Shown here: one piece after another, positions 17,273-25,415 of the stretch | Layout: every line of letters begins with the position of its first letter | Numbering within the stretch: position 1 is the stretch's first letter | Assembly (NCBI GenBank): GCA_001770775.1 | Contig: MESA01000033.1 | Location: forward strand, 80,584 to 144,583 | Source of the DNA: Burkholderiales bacterium RIFCSPHIGHO2_12_FULL_63_20 | Lineage (GTDB): Bacteria > Pseudomonadota > Gammaproteobacteria > Burkholderiales > Burkholderiaceae_C | Reading direction: 5' to 3' | DNA length: 64,000 nucleotides | Notes under the pieces: generated by a model | The model's database searches: none | The model's input: only the letters and a program-made list of their open reading frames with translations | What the model was told of the DNA's origin: nothing | Position numbers and translations under genes: made by a program

Positions 17273-18733
17273 ATGCAATCGCCGAGCCAAGGGGAGATCC
17301 GTAACGTACGGCAGGAGCGCCAGCGCAGGATTCATGAGTTGTTCGACGAGTACATCGAGATGTACGCCGTACGGGACGACCGCCTGACGACGCGTTTCAG
17401 CCAGAACTTCACTGGTTTCACCGGCAGCTGGGGGCGGCTGATCCAGGATCACGACGAATGGATCAGCATCACCAGACAAGATTTTGAACAGGTGCCGGGC
17501 CCAATTCGCCTTGAGGTGATCGACGTCTCGATACAGGATCTCTGCGATGACGTGGTTTCGGTCGCCGCTACGTTGCACATCCACCTGCCCCACAACGCCG
17601 ATTTACTGGCCGCCGAGATGACGCGACTGGTGCTGGTATTCCGCTTGGAAGGGGCTGCGTGGATGATCACGCATTGCAGCTATTCAGTGCCGTACCAGAA
17701 CGCAGACGACGATGAAGTCTTTCCACTCAAGAGCCTGCAGGAGCAAAACCGCGCTTTGCAGGCGCTGGTGACCGAGCGCACTCAGGCGTTGCACGAGAGC
17801 CAGGCGTTTTACCGCATGCTGACGGAGGATGCGGAAGACGTGCACTGGCGGATGGACCGTGATTTCATCATCACCTACATCAGCCCGGCGGATGAGCGCC
17901 TGCGGGGCTTCCGGGCCGATGAGGTGGTGGGACGCCCGGTGTTCGAGCTGCTCACCGACGAGGCCAGTGCCTTGCTCACGGAAGTGTTAAGTCCCAGCGC
18001 ACTCAACGGTCCACCGAAAGGCCCAACCGGGTTTCGGAAGTTTGAGATGCAGCAGCGATGCAAGGATGGGAGCCTGACCTGGGGCGAGGTACTGATCAAG
18101 TCCGACCATGACGATCAGGGCGAGATCGTCGGCTACCACGGCATCACACGCAATGTCACCGAGCGCAAGCGCCTGGAGGGACAAATACGCCAGCTGGCCT
18201 TCCACGACACGCTCACCAACCTGGCCAACCGTCGCCTGCTGCTGGAGCACCTGGACCAGGCAATGGGAGAAAGCAAGCGCAGCAGCCACTATGGCGCACT
18301 GCTGTATCTTGATCTCGACAACTTCAAGCCCCTCAACGACATGCATGGCCATGGCATGGGCGACCTGCTGCTGATGGAGGTGGCCTCACGCCTCAAAGGC
18401 TGTGTGCGCGAAGCCGATACCGTGGCACGGATCGGCGGCGACGAATTCGTGGTGGTGCTACGCGCATTGGACCCCCAGTGGGAGGAAGCGCGCGTGCAAG
18501 CCATCGCCGTTGCAGAGAAAATCCGTGCCCGCCTGGCCGACCCTTATGTGCTGCGGCCCGCGCCAGCCGCCCCGGCCATCGAGCATGACTGCACAGCCAG
18601 CATCGGTGTGGCGCTGTTCCACGGGCGCGATGAGATCCTGGACAACTTGATGGAAAGGGCAGATCAGGCGATGTACCAGGCCAAGGAAGACGGGCGCAAC
18701 CGCGTACAGCTTGCACAGGCAGCAAAAAAATAA
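17273..18733 (+). CDS. NTF2-like/PAS/GGDEF diguanylate cyclase
   Basis: A 486-residue cytoplasmic signalling protein. The first 150 residues look like a SnoaL/NTF2-type domain (FDEYIEMYAVRDDRLTTRFS, SGSW-like FTGSWGRLI, VFRLEGAAWMITHCS). A PAS domain with a PAC tail follows (about 180-300), then GGDEF: the active site RIGGDEF is intact and READ, five residues before it, forms a feedback I-site. It probably makes c-di-GMP. No transmembrane helix is seen. The 191-base gap before it holds no gene. The stop nearly touches the convergent SGNH hydrolase stop. Confidence 0.88.
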   Translation: MQSPSQGEIRNVRQERQRRIHELFDEYIEMYAVRDDRLTTRFSQNFTGFTGSWGRLIQDHDEWISITRQDFEQVPGPIRLEVIDVSIQDLCDDVVSVAATLHIHLPHNADLLAAEMTRLVLVFRLEGAAWMITHCSYSVPYQNADDDEVFPLKSLQEQNRALQALVTERTQALHESQAFYRMLTEDAEDVHWRMDRDFIITYISPADERLRGFRADEVVGRPVFELLTDEASALLTEVLSPSALNGPPKGPTGFRKFEMQQRCKDGSLTWGEVLIKSDHDDQGEIVGYHGITRNVTERKRLEGQIRQLAFHDTLTNLANRRLLLEHLDQAMGESKRSSHYGALLYLDLDNFKPLNDMHGHGMGDLLLMEVASRLKGCVREADTVARIGGDEFVVVLRALDPQWEEARVQAIAVAEKIRARLADPYVLRPAPAAPAIEHDCTASIGVALFHGRDEILDNLMERADQAMYQAKEDGRNRVQLAQAAKK

Positions 18734-18734
18734 A

Positions 18735-19502
18735 TCAATCGCTTAGTGTCTGATGATGGAGGGTCTCCGTCGGGCAATGCCATCGCGCTCGGATATGCGC
18801 CGCCAAGCTACTTGCCCAGACCTCATACGCCAAAGGCCCCGGATGAAACCCATCATGGGCCATGTAGCGCAGGTCCATCGGAAAATCCGCGCCCACCAGC
18901 TCGCAACCTGGTTGACTGACCACCCAGCGCCGCTGCGCCCGGTCCAGCCGTGTGGCACACCGCCCCAAGTACCAGCGCAAAGGCTGCGGCAAGGCCGGAA
19001 ACAGGTGCACCGGCGGCAAGGCCGACAGGATCACCTGTTGAGCCTGATGCCGTTGCTTCAACTCTGTCACCAAAGATTGCAGACCGTGCAGCCAATGCGC
19101 CATGTGTGTGCGCCCGGTGGCATCGTTCACCCCCACTGCAGCCACCACCACATCGAAAGGCTCGGCAGGCAACCCACGTACCGCCGCCCGCACATCGGCC
19201 AGCTTGTGGCCCGTGCAGGCCAGCAGCCGCCAGTGCACCGTGAAATCGCGTGACAAGGACTGCGTCAACCGCCCGCTCAGCGCCTCATCCTGATGCGCCG
19301 CACCCACGCCCGCCGCCGACGAGTCGCCCACCATCAGCAGACGCAACACCGGCCCCTGGCCCATCACGCCAGCACGCGGCCCGGGCGGCTCGGGTAACAG
19401 CGGCGTTCGTCGCCGCACCCAGCGCCCCTGCACCAACAGCAGCGGCGCCATGCTCAGCGTGAGGGCTCCGTGTAACCAGCGTTCCACCCTGTTGCCCTCC
19501 AC
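18735..19502 (-). CDS. SGNH/GDSL-type hydrolase
   Basis: A 255-residue esterase/lipase-like hydrolase. The blocks of the family are present: block I VGDSSAAGVG (Ser nucleophile), block III VGVNDATG and block V DGFHPG with the catalytic Asp/His. A hydrophobic segment near the N-terminus (LTLSMAPLLLVQG) may be an anchor or signal. The start GTG 19502 is uncertain. The substrate cannot be read from sequence; no cell-wall or lipid gene adjoins it except the beta-oxidation operon downstream of its position. Confidence 0.82.
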   Translation of the reverse strand: MEGNRVERWLHGALTLSMAPLLLVQGRWVRRRTPLLPEPPGPRAGVMGQGPVLRLLMVGDSSAAGVGAAHQDEALSGRLTQSLSRDFTVHWRLLACTGHKLADVRAAVRGLPAEPFDVVVAAVGVNDATGRTHMAHWLHGLQSLVTELKQRHQAQQVILSALPPVHLFPALPQPLRWYLGRCATRLDRAQRRWVVSQPGCELVGADFPMDLRYMAHDGFHPGPLAYEVWASSLAAHIRARWHCPTETLHHQTLSD

Positions 19503-19517
19503 CGCCGGCAGAGCCGA

Positions 19518-20333
19518 TCAGTCCTTGAACTGCGGCGTCTGCTTGGCCATGCTGGCCATCATCGCCGTCGTCAGGTCGCTGGACATCAACATCGCCGCAT
19601 TCCAGGTCGCGATGTAGTTCAGGCCATCGGCCACCGAGTGGTCGCGGCTGTAGTTCAGCATTTCCTTCGTGCCGCGAATCGACAGAGGCGACTTCGACGC
19701 AATCAAGGCCGCCATCTCGCGCACACCCGCCTGCATCGCTTCACGCGTCTCGAACACCTGGTTGACCAGGCCAATGCGCAGCGCCTCGTCGGCCAGCACC
19801 TTGCGGCCGGTGAACGCCATCTCACGCACGATGCCCTGGTTGCCAATCAGCTTGGGCAGGCGCTGCAGCGTGCCCACGTCGGCCACCATGCCAATGTCGA
19901 TTTCCTTGATCGTGAAGTACGCATCGGCCGAGCAATAGCGCATGTCGGTGCAGCTGATCAGGTCCACCCCACCGCCCACGCAGCCGTTGTGAATCGCGGC
20001 CAGCACCGGCTTGCGGCAACGCTCGATGCTGCTGAGGGTATCCTGCAGCTCCAGCACCAGTGCGCGCAGCTTCTCGCGCGAACGACCCTCGCAGTCGTCC
20101 TTGATCTGGGCCTGCAGGCCCATCATCATCGTCAGGTCAATGCCCGAGGTGAAATGCTTGCCCTCACCTTCCACAATCACCACGCGCACCTCAGGCGTGC
20201 GATCGGCCCACTGCATCGCGCTGCGGATGTCCTGCCACATCTGCCAGTTCATGGCATTGGCCTTGTCCGGGCGGTTGAGCTTGACGGTGGCAATGTGCTG
20301 GTCCACCGACACAGCCAGGGTTTCAAATTGCAT
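19518..20333 (-). CDS. Crotonase-family delta(3,5)-delta(2,4)-dienoyl-CoA isomerase
   Basis: Crotonase fold, about 271 residues. Seen: GEGKHFTSGIDL (oxyanion hole), IHNGCVGGGVDLISCTD, then KEIDIGMVADVGTLQRLPK. The three acidic residues in VDLIS, IKEID and ADVGT are 20 and 8 residues apart, the same spacing as the catalytic/structural Asp-Glu-Asp of rat ECH1, which isomerises 3,5-dienoyl-CoA to 2,4-dienoyl-CoA. That product is the substrate of FadH, encoded two genes upstream. ATG 20333 preferred; GTG 20345 would overlap the upstream gene. An ordinary enoyl-CoA hydratase is less likely. Confidence 0.85.
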   Translation of the reverse strand: MQFETLAVSVDQHIATVKLNRPDKANAMNWQMWQDIRSAMQWADRTPEVRVVIVEGEGKHFTSGIDLTMMMGLQAQIKDDCEGRSREKLRALVLELQDTLSSIERCRKPVLAAIHNGCVGGGVDLISCTDMRYCSADAYFTIKEIDIGMVADVGTLQRLPKLIGNQGIVREMAFTGRKVLADEALRIGLVNQVFETREAMQAGVREMAALIASKSPLSIRGTKEMLNYSRDHSVADGLNYIATWNAAMLMSSDLTTAMMASMAKQTPQFKD

Positions 20334-20341
20334 GGGGTTTC

Positions 20342-20785
20342 TCACTGAGTAGATTGAGCTTTGTAGGCCGGCAGATACGCCGCCAGGCGTGCGCCCATCT
20401 CGGCGCCCAATGCCTGCAGCCCGCTCATCGGGCGAACCATCACCTCGAAGTCCGCAATCTTGCCGTCCTCGTCGAAGCGGATCATGTCGATGCCCTTGAG
20501 CTGCTTGTCACCCACCGTGGCACTGAACTCCAGCACCACGTTCAGGCCATCGCTTGAGACCAGGGTGCGGTGATAGGTGAACGCCTTGAACACCTGCACC
20601 ACCGTGGTCAAGATGAGGTTGACGGCCGCGGCGCTCACATACGGCTTGAAGGCCATCGGTGAGCGGAACACCGCATCGTCCCGCAGGATCGAGGGCAGCT
20701 GCCCCAGATCCTGCTGGGCCACCATGTCGTGCCACAGCGCCAGCGAGGCCGCCACCTGCGGATTCAAGTTGGGTGACGTCGACAT
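20342..20785 (-). CDS. NTF2/SnoaL-like protein
   Basis: A 147-residue single-domain protein with the cone-shaped NTF2/SnoaL pattern: ALWHDMVAQQDLGQLPSILRDDAVFRSPM, later FEFSATV-like VVLEFSATVGDKQLKGIDMIRFDEDGKIADFEVMVRP. This resembles proteins that are annotated only as nuclear transport factor 2 family. It lies two bases after fadH and before the dienoyl-CoA isomerase, so it belongs to the unsaturated fatty acid operon; the task is unknown (ligand binding or a small isomerase/hydrolase is conceivable). ATG 20785 chosen over GTG 20791. Confidence 0.8.
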   Translation of the reverse strand: MSTSPNLNPQVAASLALWHDMVAQQDLGQLPSILRDDAVFRSPMAFKPYVSAAAVNLILTTVVQVFKAFTYHRTLVSSDGLNVVLEFSATVGDKQLKGIDMIRFDEDGKIADFEVMVRPMSGLQALGAEMGARLAAYLPAYKAQSTQ

Positions 20786-20787
20786 GG

Positions 20788-22872
<2,085 letters not shown>

Positions 22873-22874
22873 CT

Positions 22875-22890
22875 ATGCAACCAGTTGCAT
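22875..22890. promoter_or_regulatory. PadR-type operator, fadH-proximal copy
   Basis: ATGCAACCAGTTGCAT, a near-perfect inverted repeat. The whole 16-mer is the exact reverse complement of the second copy at 22920-22935, 45 bases away. Both lie in the 155-base gap between divergent fadH and the PadR regulator gene. Palindromes with outer ATG/CAT are common for PadR proteins; binding by the neighbouring regulator is inferred. Confidence 0.7.
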
Positions 22891-22919
22891 GAATGCATAG
22901 TAGGGGATTCTCCCCAGGT

Positions 22920-22935
22920 ATGCAACTGGTTGCAT
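22920..22935. promoter_or_regulatory. PadR-type operator, padR-proximal copy
   Basis: ATGCAACTGGTTGCAT, exact reverse complement of the copy at 22875-22890. Its last six bases are the -35 element of the regulator's own promoter, which suggests autorepression. A third, shorter ATGCAT lies between the copies at 22893-22898, and GGGGA-TTC-TCCCC (22903-22915) adds further symmetry. Confidence 0.7.
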
Positions 22936-22958
22936 AGTCAAGCCGACGCACGTAGACT
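22930..22958 (+). promoter_or_regulatory. Promoter of the PadR-family regulator
   Basis: TTGCAT (22930-22935), 17-base spacer, TAGACT (22953-22958). The regulator ATG at 22965 is only seven bases beyond the -10 box, so the transcript should be leaderless or nearly so. No Shine-Dalgarno sequence fits in that space, which agrees. Confidence 0.55.
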
Positions 22959-22964
22959 GGCGCC

Positions 22965-23540
22965 ATGTCGCTCTCCCATGCCTTGATGACGTCCCTGCTG
23001 GAAAAATCGTCCTCAGGCTACGACCTCGCCCGCCGCTTCGAGAAGTCCATCGGCTACTTCTGGAGCGCCACCCACCAGCAGATCTACCGCGAACTGGCCC
23101 GGATGGAAAAAGCCGGCTGGATCGCGTCGGAGGCGGCACCCGATGGCGGCCGCACCCGCAAGAAGCTCTACAAGGTACTCGAGGCCGGCCGCACCGAGCT
23201 GCAGCGCTGGGCCCGCGAGCCCGCCCCGCTGCTGGACATCCGCGACGAATTCATGGTGCGCCTGCGCGCCGACGCGGCCATCGGTCCGCTGGGCCTGGCC
23301 CCCGAGCTCAAGCGCCGGCTGCAGTTGCACCGCACCAAGCTGGCCGCCTACCAGGCCTTCGAGGCCCGCGACTTTCCTGACCACGCCACCCTCAGCCGCG
23401 AAGCCCGCATCCAGCACCTGATCCTCAAAACCGGGCTGATGTACGAAGAAAGCTGGGTGCGCTGGTGCGAAGAGGCCCTCGTCGTGCTCGCACAAGACGA
23501 GACCTGCTCCCCCGAAGAAGTCACGGCGCCCGGCGCGTGA
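22965..23540 (+). CDS. PadR-family transcriptional regulator
   Basis: A 191-residue regulator with the PadR winged helix (SGYDLARRFEKSIGYFWSATHQQIYRELARMEKAGWIA, then a wing with GRTRKKLYKVLEAGRTEL) and the C-terminal helical dimerisation domain. It is divergent from fadH with two matching operators between. Inferred role: repressor of unsaturated fatty acid degradation and of itself, with an acyl-CoA or fatty acid as possible inducer; the ligand cannot be read from sequence. The 3' end overlaps the convergent gene by 20 bases. Confidence 0.9.
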   Translation: MSLSHALMTSLLEKSSSGYDLARRFEKSIGYFWSATHQQIYRELARMEKAGWIASEAAPDGGRTRKKLYKVLEAGRTELQRWAREPAPLLDIRDEFMVRLRADAAIGPLGLAPELKRRLQLHRTKLAAYQAFEARDFPDHATLSREARIQHLILKTGLMYEESWVRWCEEALVVLAQDETCSPEEVTAPGA

Positions 23541-24267
23541 ACCAGGTCAGGTCAAAAGGCACGCGCAAACGCGCATCGGCAATCGTCATCGGCACCGGCT
23601 CCTGCGGCCCGAACAAACGGAACGCCGTCTGCGCCTGCATCCGCGCCACGATGTCGCCTTTCACCTGTGGGCGCAGCGCCAACACCGTGTCCACCGGCAC
23701 GTTCACGCTCTTGCGCAGCTCGCCGCTGACCGTCACATCCAAATCCAGAGGCACCTCGGCGCGCACCGGCACCACCAGGTGCACAGGCAAACGCAGTTGT
23801 ACCGGCACCGTCACATCCAGCGGCGGCAACCAGCGGAACACCGGCGCATGCATGCGTGCCACGGTCGAGATCAGCACCTCATGATCCACCGGCACATCGG
23901 TGGACACCGGCAGGACCGTCTTCACCTGCACCCGGGCCTGTACGCTGTCGCGCAACTCGAGTGACACGCTCTGCTTCACAGGCACATTGACCTTGAGCGC
24001 CTGGGGCAACTGCAATCTCAAGGGTGATGACATTTCTGCCAGCGCCGGCAACCCCGAGGGCAGGCGCACCCGCACGGGCTGCTCCCGCACCGTGATGTGG
24101 CTCTCAAAGCGCGCGTAAAACCACATCACCCCACCGGCCATCAGCGCCAGCCAGACCAACAGCAAGGCGACACTGACCACCAGCAGCGCCCTCGGCCGCA
24201 CTGGACGGTGCCAACCTCTCGGCAGCGTGGCCGCAGGTGCTGCGGCCCGATGACCCGCGTGCATCAT
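23521..24267 (-). CDS. Membrane-anchored Val-Pro repeat protein, second paralogue
   Basis: A 248-residue protein I cannot assign to a family. A single hydrophobic helix (about 28-50, RALLVVSVALLLVWLALMAGG) is followed by a stretch in which short strands of alternating hydrophobic residues are punctuated by Val-Pro (VPVKQSV, LPVSTDVPVDHEVLI, LDVTVPVQLRLPVHLVVPVRAEVPLDLDV). Topology: cytoplasmic N-tail, then extracytoplasmic repeats. It starts one base after the stop of a gene with the same architecture (24269-25000), a tandem paralogue. This looks like an elongated beta ladder. Function unknown. Confidence 0.75.
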   Translation of the reverse strand: MMHAGHRAAAPAATLPRGWHRPVRPRALLVVSVALLLVWLALMAGGVMWFYARFESHITVREQPVRVRLPSGLPALAEMSSPLRLQLPQALKVNVPVKQSVSLELRDSVQARVQVKTVLPVSTDVPVDHEVLISTVARMHAPVFRWLPPLDVTVPVQLRLPVHLVVPVRAEVPLDLDVTVSGELRKSVNVPVDTVLALRPQVKGDIVARMQAQTAFRLFGPQEPVPMTIADARLRVPFDLTWFTRRAP

Positions 24268-24268
24268 C

Positions 24269-25000
24269 TCAGCGCGCCCCCGTCTCCCGCCAACCCAGCG
24301 TCACCGCGTTGAACGGAATCGTCAGGTCCATCAGGTCCAGGCCCGCCGCCACCGTGGGCTGCGGAAACGTCAGGCGCGCACTCACGGGTGCCATCAAAGG
24401 CACAGCCAGCGCTTGCCGAATGGGCACCCGTGTCTCAATCACCGTGTCGATGTGCGCGCGCAAAGGTGCCTGCATCGTCACCTGCGCCGTGCGCACCATC
24501 GCCACCGGCAGATCGTGCTCAATGGGAATGTTCAGATCGATCGGCACCGATGCCTTCACCGGCACCTTGCCCCGGATGGGCAAGGTCATGGAGATGCCCA
24601 ACACCCGGGTCTGCACCTGCGTGTCCAGCTCGATCACCTGGTCCACCTCGATCACCTGCTTGACCGGCACCGTCAGCCGAATTGGCACCACCGTGTCGAT
24701 GCTCACCGTCATCGGCACGGTCTGCTTCAGCGCAATGTCCAAGGACTGCTTGATCGGCACGCGCAACGGCACCGTCTGGTCCACCTGCACCTGAACCTTG
24801 CGGCTCACCTCGGCCTCAATGGCCAGCTCTTTGGGCAGGCGGATCTGCACGTCCTGCTCATGCAAGACCACACGCGCCGCCAGGTTCTGCCACGCCCACC
24901 AGCCCGCCGCCAGCGCCACCGCGCTCATCAACAGCAACAGCGCGGCCGACGTCAGGATCAGGTGTTTCCAGGTCACCGTGTGGCCATAGACCGCCAGCAT
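24269..25000 (-). CDS. Membrane-anchored Val-Pro repeat protein, first paralogue
   Basis: Same layout as its downstream neighbour: one helix (LILTSAALLLLMSAVALAAGWW) then about 190 residues of short amphipathic strands separated by V-P or I-P (VPLRVPIKQSLDIALKQ, VPMTVSIDTVVPIRLTVPVK, IPIEHDLPV). The period is near ten to fourteen residues. ATG 25000 has a GGTGAT motif ahead of it; an in-frame GTG at 25063 would add 21 residues. No known domain recognised. It may act in the envelope as a spacer, tether or assembly factor; this is only suggested by its shape. Confidence 0.75.
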   Translation of the reverse strand: MLAVYGHTVTWKHLILTSAALLLLMSAVALAAGWWAWQNLAARVVLHEQDVQIRLPKELAIEAEVSRKVQVQVDQTVPLRVPIKQSLDIALKQTVPMTVSIDTVVPIRLTVPVKQVIEVDQVIELDTQVQTRVLGISMTLPIRGKVPVKASVPIDLNIPIEHDLPVAMVRTAQVTMQAPLRAHIDTVIETRVPIRQALAVPLMAPVSARLTFPQPTVAAGLDLMDLTIPFNAVTLGWRETGAR

Positions 25001-25110
25001 CGGGCCATCACCCGCCGACGCATCGGCACCTGAGAGAGGGGAAGAAGAGGGAGTCCGTTTCACGCGCAGACTATGCCACGGCCCCTTGGCTAAAATGGGG
25101 GGTTTGCACG

Positions 25111-25344
25111 ATGCCCTTGTCGCCCATGAACCCGCACGACGGCGCTTTTCACGACCTGCCCTCGGCCCGGGCCATGTTTGAGGCCCTGCAGGCGCGTGCG
25201 GCGGCGCAAGGCCTGAGCCTGCGCCCGCCACCGCCCGAGCCCACCAGTTGCTGCGGCCGTGGCTGCAACGGCTGCGTATGGGAAGGCTATTACGCCGCCA
25301 CCACCTACTGGCGCGACGAAGCGCTGCTCATCCTCGCGGACTGA
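25111..25344 (+). CDS. Oxidoreductase-like small Cys-rich protein
   Basis: A 77-residue protein containing PPPEPTSCCGRGCNGCVWEG, the CCGxGCxxCVW signature of the oxidoreductase-like N-terminal domain family (Oxidored-like), which is found alone in many betaproteobacteria and fused in eukaryotes. Four Cys could hold a metal or cluster. Function not established. ATG 25111 or ATG 25126. It is divergent from the Val-Pro repeat genes and convergent with tssH. Confidence 0.8.
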   Translation: MPLSPMNPHDGAFHDLPSARAMFEALQARAAAQGLSLRPPPPEPTSCCGRGCNGCVWEGYYAATTYWRDEALLILAD

Positions 25345-25415
25345 GGCAGCACCCGCCTCCTCGCCGGTCGTGCCAACGCGGCCAGCCGACGCGCTCCGCA
25401 CGGGCGCCCCCCCGT

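Noticed and set aside
22903-22915. GGGGA-TTC-TCCCC palindrome between fadH and padR
   Set aside because: Short and GC-simple; noted with the operators, but not strong enough to claim as a separate binding site.
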